This document shows positions 10,552 to 21,311 of a stretch of DNA of 64,000 nucleotides, one piece after another. The position numbers were made by a program, and so were the translations under genes. Origin of the DNA: Ostreococcus lucimarinus CCE9901 (lineage: Eukaryota; Chlorophyta; Mamiellophyceae; Mamiellales; Bathycoccaceae). Location: assembly GCF_000092065.1 (NCBI RefSeq), contig NC_009368.1, positions 372,001 to 436,000 on the forward strand, given 5' to 3'. The notes under the pieces were generated by a model that was not told the origin of the DNA, ran no database searches, and saw only the letters and a list, made by a program, of their open reading frames with translations. Numbering within the stretch: position 1 is the first letter of the stretch; the number at the start of each line of letters is the position of its first letter.

Positions 10552-11461
10552 ATGGAGGCGACGACGACGACGACGACGACGGGCGCGGGAGAGCGCGACG
10601 AAGCGCGGCGATCGCTCGAAGCGCTCGGTGAACGCGAGTTTCTGGATGATTTGGTGCGCGGCGACGCTCGAACGCGCGAACGGGGACGGAATAGGGGATA
10701 TTAAGAATGCGGACGCGCGAGGGCGATTGGCGCGCGGCGCGAGGGGCGGACGCGCGAAGCGCGCGACGAGGACGCGGGCGCGGCGACTGACGACGACGCG
10801 ATCGACGGTGATTGGTTTTCGCGATAGATATTGACGCTGAGGAAGGATCCGGCGCTCGCGCGAGAGGTTCCCGAGGGCGTGGGTGGGTGACGACGCGCGG
10901 CGCGAATCTCGTCGGAGCGGCGAATCGTCGCGATTTCGGAGGCGCGCGCGGCGCGTTTGATTCGGCGCGGCGCGGACGAGCGATCGAGAGACTGACGACG
11001 AGGACGACGACGCTCGATCGCGAATCGCAGACTACTCGCAGTTCCCGCAGCGCACGGTGAATGGTTTTAAACTGGATTTGTTTGGGTTGTATCACAACGT
11101 GTGCGCGCGGGGAGGTTTTCCCGTGGAGACGAATGGGTCGGCGAGCAAGGTGCCGTGGTCGTGGAGCAAGGAAATTTTCAAGGGCATGGCGAACTGGACG
11201 GACAACCATCGGTGCACGTCGGTGGGGCACGATTTAATCTGCAGCTATCGCAAGTACTTGCTCGCGTACGAGCAGGCGCACCCGGAGGACGTCGACACGA
11301 GCGGCGCGCCCGTGGACGCGAACGCGGTGCCGCGCGGCGAGCAGACGATTCGAACGCGCGTGGCGACTGGCGCGCCGCAACGACGACGCGCGGGCGAAGG
11401 CGGCGCGGGAGGGAGTGGACGCGGGCGCGGACGGCCGCGCAATCCCGACGGCGGCGGTGGA

Positions 11462-11499
<38 letters not shown>

Positions 11500-12790
11500 A
11501 CCGCCGGGATTGCCCTCGCGAGGCGGGAACAATTTCAACTTTTCCATCGGCAATCGCGTGCGCGTGTACTGGCCGAGCGATAACGATTGGTACTCGGGGA
11601 TGGTCGTGATGCAGGAGACGACGCCGGAGGGGGTGGTTTACAGTAAAATTGATTACGACGATGGTGATGAAGAAGTTTTGAATCTTTCAAACGAGATTTG
11701 TGAGTGTTTGGACGACGACGAAGATGGATTAGTGTATCGCCCGAGACCGAGCTCGAGGCGAGGCGCGAACACGGGCACTCCTGGGCAATTGGCGTTGGAG
11801 TACCAAGGTGGACACGAGCACGAGACGATGCGGCAGCCGATATCTATGGAAGAAGTCCTCGAGGCGATGAATCGTCGGGAAGCAGCGCGAGGTTTGTTTG
11901 AGCTATCGGCGGAACCGCACGAGGCGCAGGAAACGTTTCGGCTCGGGTACATGATGGGCGTTCGTCGCGCCGCGTTCAAGGCGGTGGATGTCATGCAAAC
12001 CATGCTGGCGAGGGCGTTTCCCGAGGGTGATCCGATGCGGGATTTGGTGACGAAAGAAGATTTGCACAAGGCGGTGGTGGATGGCACGTACGAGGCTGAT
12101 GCGGAGAGCGAGCTCGAGGAGGAACCGCCGGAGGATGAAGCGAACGATCCCATTGAGACGAAGACGTACGATCGCCCTTGGCCGAAAGAAACTAATATCC
12201 CCACGGAACAGGAAGTGTCGGACGAATTAGAAGCCATGCGCGCCGCTGCAAAAGAACGGCAAGCGCAAATGCAGCAACCGCTCGACGCGGATGGGAACCC
12301 AAAATTGGTCTTCAAGGTGAAGCGATCGCGCGAGTCGACGGACGATTTAGTCGCTTCGGCGGATGGCAAAGACGTCGCGATGGACAATGCTGACAAGCAA
12401 ACGGAAGGAACGAAACCAGCGGTGGAGATGACGACTGGTACTGATCCCACCGGCGGAGAAGATGAAGAACCCGACGCGAAACGCCCTGCGCCCGAAGACG
12501 CCGCCGCGAGCGCCACGCCGCTCGGCGACCAACGCCGCATCGCCCTTAATAAAGTCGTCAATGTCGAATACGGCGGCGACAAGACCGTCCTTCGCTGGCT
12601 CGACACCCACGGCTGGGGTCATTACGCCGGTTCGTTCGCCGTCTACGGCGTCTCCCGCCGGACCCTGAACTACCTCTCGATGACAGATTTGGAAAACATT
12701 CAAGTCGACGCGCCGGCGCGCGCGCAAATGTTCAGAGCGCTCGATCGCCGTCGCAAGCGCAACGAAAAGTACCGCTTGAACGGCACATGA
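10552..12790 (+). CDS. ARID - Tudor-like - SAM domain chromatin protein, two exons
   Basis: Exon 1 starts at ATG 10552 (MEATTTTTTTGAGERDE). Its end carries EREFLDDL, which fits the first ARID helix. The second exon is entered between 10991 and 11031; the exact splice is unresolved (10653/10991 keeps phase 0 and the FLDDL helix, while 10627/11031 also fits). Exon 2 runs to 12790. It gives the ARID core FKLDLFGLYHNVCARGGF, then Gly/Arg AT-hook-like runs (GRGRGRPRN), a Tudor-like barrel (IGNRVRVYWPSDNDWYSG...DYDDGDEEVLNL), a long acidic linker and a C-terminal SAM domain (VLRWLDTHGWGHYAGSF...YLSMTDLENI). The frame starting at 11057 begins with GTG, so it is not the true start. It is likely a nuclear DNA- and histone-binding regulator; the function is inferred from domains. 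Confidence 0.82.
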
Positions 12791-12925
12791 CTTTTCATCG
12801 CAATTTGCATAGCACTTTTTAGCGTTTCATAAAAACTTTCCACGCGTTCGCGACGAAGTCCATCCGCGTCTCGTCGCGCGGCGCCGCACACCGCGACGCG
12901 ACATCCATCGCGAGATCGCGTCACC

Positions 12926-15787
12926 ATGTCCACCGGATGGCTCCGAGGCGTCGTCAAAGCCGTCCCCAGCGGTGATCAAGTCATCATCGCCGCACCGTGC
13001 GCGCCAGGGGTGCGTTCGCGCGCCGTACCGACCGATTTCGTCGCGCGATGTCGACGCGACGGTTGCCCGATCGCGCGAAACTGACCACTCTCGCGACGAT
13101 TCTCGCGCTCGCAGGCCCCGCCCGGCGTCGAAAAAACGCTCACGCTCGCCGGTATCGTCGCGCCGCGTCTCGGTCGCCGCGACGGGTCGAGCGCGGACGA
13201 GGCGTTCGCGCGCGAGTCGAGGGCGTCGCTGCGGCGCGCGCTCGCGGGACGACGCGTGTCGTTTCGCGTCGAGTACGCGGTGGAGTCGATAAATCGCGAG
13301 TTCGGCGTCGTGTTCACGGAGAGCGGGGAAAACGTGAGCGTGATGCAAGTGTCTAAGGGGCTGGCCAAGGTGAAGGCGCCCGGGGGGAACGATCGAGCGG
13401 TGGCGAACGCGGAGGAGTTGGAACGACGCGAACTCGAGGCGCGAGAAGCCGAGGCGGGGATGTGGAGTAAGGATCCCGCGGTGCTCGCGGCGGCGAGTCA
13501 GCGAACGGTCGTGCAGGCGATGAAAGCGGAGGACGTGCTGGGTGCGTTGCGGATGAAACCGACGCCCGCGGTGGTGGATTACGTGCTGAACGGTGGGACG
13601 GTGAAGCTTGTGCTGACGGGGGACGGCGCGACGCGCGATCAGAATATCACGTTGTCTATCGGTGGGATTTCAGTGCCGTCCGTCGGGCGCAAGGGGGCGA
13701 AGAACGAAGATGGGACAGATCAAGGTCCAGAGCCGTTCGCGCTCGCGGCGAAGCATTTCACGGAGATGGCGCTCCTGCATCGAGACGTGCGGGTGATTTT
13801 GGAAGGTCTCGATCGTCGTAATAATTTCATCGGTTCAATCTTGCCCGCGGACGTGAACGATACGTCGTTCGTGAACGTCGGCGAAGAGTTGTGTCGGCTA
13901 GGTCTCGCGCAAGTGCACGAGGCGAGTGCGGCGGCGTTGATCGGTGGCGCGGCGACGCTTCGCGCGGCGGAGAAGATGGCCAAGGATCAGCAGTTGCGAC
14001 TTTGGCATGGATACGTCCCGCCAATATCTTCCTTGAACGCGATGACGACGAAAGTCTTCGATGCCAGAGTAGTAGAAGTCATCAGCGGTGATTGCATTTC
14101 CGTGGTGCCGACGTCAGGGCCGGATACGTCTGAGAGACGAATCAATCTGTCGTCGATTCGGGCGCCTAGAATTTCCAACTCACGAGATGACAAGTCCAAT
14201 CACGAACCTTGGGCGATAGAGGCAAAAGAGTTTTTGATCTCGCGTCTGATCGGGCGCACCGTATCGATTAATATGGATTACGCACGCAAGATTGGAGAAG
14301 GTGCGAACGAACGAACGTTGCACTTCGCCACGGTGAAGCTGCCAAACAACAAGACGGGCGGTGACCCGCTCAACGTTTCAGAGATGCTTCTCATGCGCGG
14401 TTTCGCGTCGTGCATTCGTCACCGTTCTGAGGAAGAACGTGCGGCAGACTACGATGAGCTCATCGCGGCGGAAAAGAAGGGCGTGGAGAGCAAAAAGGGA
14501 ATGCACAACAAGAATCGCGAGGCGCCTGTACACAGGACGAATGATTTTAGCATCAACGCGCATAAGGCGAAGACGTTTTTGCCGTTTTTGCAACGCGCGG
14601 GTAAGTGCGTCGCTATGGTAGACTACGTCGCCGCTGGACACAAAATTCGAGTTTCAATTCCCAAAGAAGGCGCGGTGATCGCCTTTTGCTTGGCGGGCGT
14701 TCGCTGTCCCCAGCGCGACGAGCCGTACGCCGCCGAGGCGTTGGCGTACACGCGTTCTCGAATTCTTCAGCGAGAGGTGGAAATCGTGGTAGACTCCGTG
14801 GATAGAACTGGAATTTTCCTTGGCACCTTATTTGCGGACAACGGGCGATTAAATCTCGGTGAAGAACTCCTTCGAGCCGGATTAGGAAGCTTGCACCCGG
14901 CGTTCCCGGTGGATCGCGTTCACTACGGTCGCGCGCTCGCGGACATTGAAGCCGCGGCACGGGAAGTCAAGGCTGGTTTATGGAAAGACTGGACCCCTCC
15001 GATCGTCGAAGTAGACGGGCCTGAGGATAGTTCGACCGGCGAACTCGTGCGAGTCGGCGTCACCGAGTGCGTCGCCGGGGGCCGATTCTTCGTGCAGAAG
15101 TTAGATGGGAGTAAGATTCAAGAGGTCACGGACAAACTCGCCGAGCTTTACGACGGCGTGGACACGAGCAAGCCGCACGATGGCGTGTTCGAACCAAAGC
15201 CTGGCGATGCCGTCGCCGCCAAGTTCACCGGAGATGACAAGTGGGCGAGAGCCATCGTCACCGCGAAGCGCGTCGGTGATAAGCCCGTCAGCGTCTTCTA
15301 CTGCGACTTTGGCAACGTCGAGGACATCGGTTTCAATCGTCTTCGACCTTTGAAGGATCCAACGGTCACCACAGTTGCTATCCCACCCATGGCCAACTTC
15401 TGCGCGCTTTCCTTCCTCAAGATTCCTCGCATCGATTCCGATTACGGCTACGCCGCCGCTTCGCACGTCGGCAAACTCATCTCTGGCCAGGCTTTCCACG
15501 CCCGAATCGACGCCCGCGATCGTTTCCCCACCACAAAACCATGGGAAATCGACGCACAGCCCGCGTTCTCGCTCACATTATTCCCCGACGCCAACGCTCG
15601 CGCCGCTGAATCCGTCGCCCTCGACCTCCTTCGCGCCGGCTTTGCGCGCGTCCACCGCCGCGCCGCCGCCCGTCGTCTCGATCGCGACGTCTTCGACGCC
15701 ATGGTCGACGCCCAGGAGTCCGCGCGTCGCGCGAGGGTCGGTCAGTGGGAGTACGGCGACGTCGATTCCGACGACGACGCGTCTTAG
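12926..15787 (+). CDS. SND1: Tudor-SN (SND1-type) staphylococcal nuclease-like and Tudor protein, two exons
   Basis: Exon 1 is 12926..13009 (MSTGWLRGVVKAVPSGDQV) and exon 2 is 13115..15787. The 105-nt intron (GTGCGTTCG...CTCGCAG) joins CAPG to APPGVEKTLTLAGIVAPRL in phase 0. The product is about 918 residues, the usual size. Tandem SN-like folds run over residues 1-660, each with a GxVVxVxSGD-like start and an RRxNxxG-like block. A Tudor domain with VFYCDFGNVEDI lies at about 720-780, followed by a split final SN fold. Family knowledge: Tudor-SN acts in RNA stability, splicing, stress granules and cleavage of modified RNA. An in-frame ATG at 13256 gives a shorter frame that would lose the first SN strands. 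Confidence 0.93.
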
Positions 15788-15938
15788 CCTTGTAATCGCG
15801 TTCGCGTCTCCCGTCGCGTTTGAACGCGCCGCGCAGGCCGCGCCAAAACCCTGTTCTGGATAAGAAAAGCGAACAACGACGCGCGCGCGCCGCACACCGC
15901 GTCGCGCGACGCCGCCCGTCGGCGCGCACACGACGACG

Positions 15939-17399
15939 ATGCACTCGCACGCGATGCGCGCGCGCGCGCCGCGCCCGCGCGCGAGCTCGCGCGCGTCGAC
16001 GCTCGAAAGCGCGCGCCGAGGCCGATGCGACGGGACGGGACGACGCGCGCTCGGACGCGTCGCGCGAAGCGCGAAGCGCGGCGACGGCGTCGCGACGCGC
16101 GCGCAGGGCGACGTCGACCTGCTGAATCACCTGGGAAAGAAGCGCGTGGTGATCACGGGGATGGGGGCGGTGACGGCGCACGGGGACGACGTGGATGAGA
16201 TGTACGAAAAGCTGTGCCGAGGGGAGAGCGCGATCGCGACGATCGATAAATGGGACACCGGAGAGATCGGAACGAAGTTCGCGGGGGAGATAAAAGCGTT
16301 CGATTGTGGGGATTATATGAATAAAAAGATGGCGCGCAGGGTGGATCCGTACATTGCGTACATGATCGTCGCGGCGAAGCGAGCGCTGGAGTCGGCAAAG
16401 GTGAACTGGAACGACGAGTCGGGGGAACATTACGTCGATAAAGCGTTGAGTGGATGTCTGATTGGTAGTGCGATGGGGGGGATGCAAACATTCGCGACGG
16501 CCACGGAGAATCTCGTGACGCAGGGACACAGAAAGATGAACCCGTTTTGCATTCCGTTTGCGATTACGAATATGGGAAGCGCGCTGACGGCGATGGATAT
16601 TGGATTCATGGGGCCGAATTATTCGATCGCGTCCGCGTGTGCGACGGGCAACTTTTGCATCTTGAATAGCATCATGCACATTCAAAACGGAGAGGCGAAC
16701 TTGATGCTCGCCGGGGCGAGCGACGCGGCTGTCATTCCCATCGGTATGGCGGGTTTCTCCGCGGCGAAGGCGTTGAGCACGCGCAACGATGACCCCGCGG
16801 CGGCTTCGAGACCGTGGGACGCGAACCGAGACGGATTCGTTATGGGTGAAGGTGCGGGCGTTCTCGTACTCGAATCTTTGGAAAGCGCATTGGCGCGCGG
16901 TGCGCCCATCGTAGCTGAAGTTTTGGCCGGGTTTGCGACGTGTGACGCTCACCACATGACTGAGCCTCGACCGGATGGCGTGGGCGTCAACTTTGCCATC
17001 GACAAGGCGCTCGAGATGACTGGCGTGAAGGCGGAAGATGTCAACTACATCAACGCTCACGCCACGTCCACGCCGGCCGGCGATATGGCGGAACTCCGTG
17101 TGTTGCAAAAGAAGTTCAAGGCGTCGGGGGCGAAGATTAATAGCACCAAGAGCTTGATCGGGCACTTGCTCGGCGCAGCTTCCGCCGTCGAAGCCGTCGT
17201 ATGCATCAAAGCCATCACTAGCGGCGAAGTTCACCCCAACAAGAACCTCGAAACCCCAGATGAAGGCGTTGACACCTCGATGTTGGTTGGCACAACGAGA
17301 GAAAAGCTCGACGTGAAGGTTGCTTTGTCCAATTCTTTTGGCTTTGGCGGGCATAACTCGGCGGTCCTGTTCGCTCCGTACAAGCCTAAACGCTCGTAA
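15939..17399 (+). CDS. KASI: Plastid 3-oxoacyl-ACP synthase I (KAS I / FabF family)
   Basis: A 486-residue protein. The first 60 residues are rich in Arg, Ala and Ser, as in a plastid transit peptide. The condensing-enzyme domain starts at KKRVVITGMGAVTAHG. The catalytic Cys lies in SACATGN (about residue 234), the two His in NAHATSTPAGD (about 372) and GHLLGAASAVE (about 408), and the Lys in NSTKSLIG. A Gly-rich end (NSFGFGGHN) completes the fold. Reaction: condensation of acyl-ACP with malonyl-ACP in plastid fatty-acid elongation. KAS I against KAS II cannot be separated with certainty by eye. It is convergent with the ATPase fusion gene, about 100 bp apart. Confidence 0.93.
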   Translation: MHSHAMRARAPRPRASSRASTLESARRGRCDGTGRRALGRVARSAKRGDGVATRAQGDVDLLNHLGKKRVVITGMGAVTAHGDDVDEMYEKLCRGESAIATIDKWDTGEIGTKFAGEIKAFDCGDYMNKKMARRVDPYIAYMIVAAKRALESAKVNWNDESGEHYVDKALSGCLIGSAMGGMQTFATATENLVTQGHRKMNPFCIPFAITNMGSALTAMDIGFMGPNYSIASACATGNFCILNSIMHIQNGEANLMLAGASDAAVIPIGMAGFSAAKALSTRNDDPAAASRPWDANRDGFVMGEGAGVLVLESLESALARGAPIVAEVLAGFATCDAHHMTEPRPDGVGVNFAIDKALEMTGVKAEDVNYINAHATSTPAGDMAELRVLQKKFKASGAKINSTKSLIGHLLGAASAVEAVVCIKAITSGEVHPNKNLETPDEGVDTSMLVGTTREKLDVKVALSNSFGFGGHNSAVLFAPYKPKRS

Positions 17400-17496
17400 A
17401 CGACGCTTGATAATGTTATAAGAACTAGTCACCTGAATCACCGAACGTTCCTTCGTGCGTGCGCTTATATTTGATTGCCTAACGTATTGCAAATTG

Positions 17497-20400
17497 CTAA
17501 AAAATCAAATCAAGACCAAATACGGCGCTGATGACAAATAATACACCGAAGGCGAGCGCGACGGCGCTCGATCCACGAGCGATATAGCTCACAAACTTGG
17601 GATTATTCTTCTCCAACGCTGCCGTACCCGCACCAATGCAGTACGTGTACGTCCCCATGGCGATAATGGTTCCGATGAAGAACGTCGCCAAAAAAGAAAT
17701 CGCCTCGACGCGAGGGAGCGCCAGGGCAGGTAAAAGCAGAAACAATGAATCCGGTTGTAATCCATGGATGGTGCCAGTAATATACGTCCATGAGATGAAG
17801 CTGCTATCGCGCTTCGCGGGCACATCGCTCCCATGCGAGTGCGAATGCGAGTGTGAGTGTGAGTGTGAATGTGAGTGCGAGTGACCGCCCATGCTTTCCC
17901 AAAAGCCAATAGCGCCAATAATAATGAGCGTCAAACCGACGATTCCTTGTCCAAACTGACCGATAACTTCCAAGTTGAGCGGTAATTTATCCCTCAAAGC
18001 GATGAAAATACATCCAAATAAAATTTGACCCGTGTTATGCCCGAGCCCCCAAAGCGCGCCCATCAACGCGTTTTGCGCTCTGCTCGGTCCCACTGTCAGT
18101 GGCGTGAGTGCCGCTAAGTGGTCTGGCCCCGTGAGCGTGTGCAAGCAACCGGCTAATAGACCAGCCCATGCAGACTTAAACGCCGTGATTACGCTCATCC
18201 AGTGTGCGACGTGCAAATGTTTGACCCAAATGGCAATCGCTTCGCTGCACACCGAGTACGCTGCGCCCAAGCAACAAAACACGGTGAACGTCGTGAGGGC
18301 CACGGTAGTACTCTTGGACAACGGCTGTCGCCCGAACGTGACAAGCAAACGCACTGAGTTCATCGCCACCATGAGGGTCGCGCCTTCGTGCAGCAATACC
18401 GCCAACCATAGCGGAAACGCGCCGAAGAGAGCGGGAATAGCTGACCCCAAGATTGATACCACGGCGAGTGCGATGTTTTGTCGTAAAGTGCGTCGCGTGC
18501 GCTCGGCGATGGAAAACAGCTCTGGTAATTGAGAGATGCCTCCTTCGTCTTTAGTGAGCAACAGTACATCCGCCGCACTCGCGGCGGCATCGCTCGGCGT
18601 CGACGCGATGGCGACGCCGACATCCGCGGCGGCGAGCGCTGGGGCATCGTTGATACCATCGCCAACCATGGCCACGCGAGGATATTGCTTGGATTTCACG
18701 CGCTCTCGCATTGATTCAACCAGTGCAAGCTTTTGAGACGGAGTCAATCCGGCGTGTACGTCTTCCGGTTTCAACTTGATCTCCTCAGCCATGGCTATGG
18801 CGCTCGTCTTGTTGTCGCCCGTGAGCATGGCCAACTCCATACCCGTCGAGTCGCTCGCCACCTCCCACCATCTCCGTCGGCACTTGCCAGTACGCAGGGA
18901 CTCGATGGCATCGGGCGCCTGCAAATTAAGCGTATCACTAAACCTAAACAGCGCCGGGCTTTCGCCCTCAATCGCGAGCACAGAGAGCACTTCGCCCTCT
19001 TGCGCGATGACCTCGGCGGAGCATTCCGCAGCGCCAGTGTTACACAGCTCGAGCGCAAACTCGGAGCTACCGAATCGCGCACGCTTGCCGTCGATCGTGC
19101 CTTCCACACCACTCCCCGCGATGACTTTGTAATCCGTCACGGGACCGACGTCTGGCAAAATGATCCCCCGCGCCGCTTGCGTCACCGCGGCGGCAATCGG
19201 GTGGGACGAACCGCGTTCGAGGCTCAGCGCGTACGCCAGAGCCTTGACTGACGCGCTCGGAGCAGTGTCGTGTTGCGCACCGTCTTCAAATTGTGTGATA
19301 TTCGTGCAGCTCATTTGCCCCGTCGTGATGGTTCCCGTCTTATCGAGCGCCACCGCGCCGACTTCGGCCAAAGCGTCGAGAGTCAAGCCGCCTCGAATGA
19401 GCACACCTCGCCGAGCCATGGCCCCGATGGCCGCCACGTACACGAGCGGCGACATCAACAATGCACACGGCGCTGCGGAGGATAAAAACGCAAAGCTGCG
19501 ATACATGGCACCGCCGCGACCCAAAAATGGAATCCCGAGCACCATCGGCGCCGCGGCCATGGTAATAAAGGTGATGGCCAATATCGCCTTACTGTAGCGG
19601 TCTCCTATGCTATCGATCAATCGTGAGACTTTCGGACGACGCCGCTGCGCAGCCTCGGTGAGTCGCGCGATTCGCGCCGGTGTGCTCTCCTCGCTCGATC
19701 TCAAGCTCTTCACCACGAGCACGCCGTCGGTGTTCATCGCGCCGGCGGGAATCTCATCGCCGTATCTCTTCATCACCGGCAAAGCCTCACCGGTGATGTG
19801 TTGAATGCTCACTAACGCGCTGCCGTGGACAACCATACCATCCAACGGCACTTGCTGTCCAGCCTTGACGAAAATCATCGTCCCAACGTCGACGTCCGCC
19901 GCGGGCATCTCTCGGAGCGTCGTCAAATCCGGCGTCCCATCGGCGAGCAACTGCACGACGTCCGCCGTCGTGGGCACCGTGCCCCACAACGCCTTCAAAT
20001 CCCCCCGAGCGTGCAGCGTCAATCGATCCTCCACGAAGTGCGCCAGGGCGAAGAGCACCAAGAGCAGCGCGCCCTCCATCGCGCACCCCAAGAGCACGGT
20101 GCCGAACACGGCCAACGTCGTGAGCACGTGAATGTTCACGTTCCCCACCGCGAGCTCGTACGTCACGTCCACAAACTCGGGCGTCCCCGCCAACACGTAA
20201 ACCAGAATCGTGCACACCCGACTGACGTTCGCCGCCATCGTCGTCTCCACCAATCCGCCGCCGCCGACGTGCGTCGCCACGTGCGCCGCCCCCGCGACGA
20301 GAAACAGCGCCCACGACACCACCGCCACCGCCGCGTTCCCGCGCAGGAAATCCGCCACCGCGTGCAAACCAGTGGCGTTAAACATCGCATCCAGCGCCCT

Positions 20401-20889
20401 CTCCGTGCGTCCGCGCGGTGCAAACTCCCCGGAGCTCGTCGCCGCCATCATCCCCGCCTGCGACACGAACTCGTCCTCGTCCGCGCTCATCGCGCCGTCC
20501 ATCGCCCGCGCGCCCCGCGCCTTACCGCACGAGTGCCCACAACACGAGTGAAATTCCCCACCGTGCGCCCGCGCGCGCTCGAAACCGCGTCGACCGCCTT
20601 CCCCGCGCGTCCGCGTCCCGCGTCCCGCGTCCACCCTCGCGAACCTCCCCCCCCGCGCCCCCACGACGCGCGCGCGCTCGCGATTCGACGCCGCGCGCGC
20701 GCTCGACGCGTCCATCCGCGCGCTCGCGCGCGTCCGGTCGCATCTGTCTCGCGCGCGCGTCCCCGTCGCCGCCCCCGTCGCCGTCGCCGCGCGCGCGACA
20801 ACGATGCGCGTCGCCGTCGTCGCGCGTCCGCGCGCGCGCGGCGCGCCCGCGAGCGCGCGCGGCGAGGGCGCGATCGCGTGCGCGCGCAT
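17497..20889 (-). CDS. HMA1-type P1B heavy-metal ATPase fused to a C-terminal NicO-family metal transporter
   Basis: One uninterrupted frame of 1130 residues. The first 130 residues are basic and look like a plastid transit peptide. Residues of roughly 170-890 are a P1B-type ATPase: actuator ITGEAL, membrane motif SAAPCALLMSP (APC where HMA1 proteins have SPC), phosphorylation motif DKTGTITTG (about residue 516), HPIAAAV, MLTGDNKTSA and GDGINDAPALA. After the last ATPase helices, residues of about 900-1130 form a NicO-like unit: AGCLHTLTGPDHLAALTPL, GALWGLGHNTGQ, a run of eight or more His-Ser pairs, then IHGLQPDSLFLLLPALALP. Plants have these two proteins as separate plastid proteins, as far as I know. 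Substrate (Zn, Cu, Ni or Co) is inference. A Cys/His patch (HSCCGHSCGK) before the ATPase may bind metal. Confidence 0.88.
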   Translation of the reverse strand: MRAHAIAPSPRALAGAPRARGRATTATRIVVARAATATGAATGTRARDRCDRTRASARMDASSARAASNRERARVVGARGGRFARVDAGRGTRTRGEGGRRGFERARAHGGEFHSCCGHSCGKARGARAMDGAMSADEDEFVSQAGMMAATSSGEFAPRGRTERALDAMFNATGLHAVADFLRGNAAVAVVSWALFLVAGAAHVATHVGGGGLVETTMAANVSRVCTILVYVLAGTPEFVDVTYELAVGNVNIHVLTTLAVFGTVLLGCAMEGALLLVLFALAHFVEDRLTLHARGDLKALWGTVPTTADVVQLLADGTPDLTTLREMPAADVDVGTMIFVKAGQQVPLDGMVVHGSALVSIQHITGEALPVMKRYGDEIPAGAMNTDGVLVVKSLRSSEESTPARIARLTEAAQRRRPKVSRLIDSIGDRYSKAILAITFITMAAAPMVLGIPFLGRGGAMYRSFAFLSSAAPCALLMSPLVYVAAIGAMARRGVLIRGGLTLDALAEVGAVALDKTGTITTGQMSCTNITQFEDGAQHDTAPSASVKALAYALSLERGSSHPIAAAVTQAARGIILPDVGPVTDYKVIAGSGVEGTIDGKRARFGSSEFALELCNTGAAECSAEVIAQEGEVLSVLAIEGESPALFRFSDTLNLQAPDAIESLRTGKCRRRWWEVASDSTGMELAMLTGDNKTSAIAMAEEIKLKPEDVHAGLTPSQKLALVESMRERVKSKQYPRVAMVGDGINDAPALAAADVGVAIASTPSDAAASAADVLLLTKDEGGISQLPELFSIAERTRRTLRQNIALAVVSILGSAIPALFGAFPLWLAVLLHEGATLMVAMNSVRLLVTFGRQPLSKSTTVALTTFTVFCCLGAAYSVCSEAIAIWVKHLHVAHWMSVITAFKSAWAGLLAGCLHTLTGPDHLAALTPLTVGPSRAQNALMGALWGLGHNTGQILFGCIFIALRDKLPLNLEVIGQFGQGIVGLTLIIIGAIGFWESMGGHSHSHSHSHSHSHSHSHGSDVPAKRDSSFISWTYITGTIHGLQPDSLFLLLPALALPRVEAISFLATFFIGTIIAMGTYTYCIGAGTAALEKNNPKFVSYIARGSSAVALAFGVLFVISAVFGLDLIF

Positions 20890-21311
20890 CGTTCGACGCG
20901 CGCGTCCCGGACGCGGCGCGCGCGGGCGTGTGACGCGCGTCGCGACGCGATCGGACGCGCGCTAGGGAAGCCGCGCGTTCGCGGCCGACGATCGCGCCCG
21001 TAATCGCCATTTCGCGACGCCCGACATGGATTTATTTCGGGACGCGCGCGTGGAGATGATAGGTTTAAAACGTCCTCGAACGCGCGTCGGAGGCGCACTT
21101 TTCGCGCGCGCGGGCGATGGATGCGCGCGCGTCGACGACGCGGGGGGCGCGCGCGGCAGAGCGCGGCGGGTCGCGACGGCGACGGCGACGGCGCGGACGG
21201 TCGCGGCGAAGCCCGGACGAAGGCGCGTCGACGCGCGCGCGGCGCGCGGACGCGAGCGACGCGACGCGCGGTCGACGAGAGGCGTGAGTTCGAGTTGGGT
21301 GTTGACGGTGG
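20890..21311. promoter_or_regulatory. Divergent spacer between ATPase fusion and type II membrane protein genes
   Basis: About 420 bp, CGCG-rich, divergently flanked. Long open frames here (for example at 21026) have the Arg/Ala/Gly composition expected from GC-rich noncoding DNA. An AT-rich patch (ATGGATTTATTTCGGG near 21025) is the only contrast. No gene seen. Confidence 0.4.
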
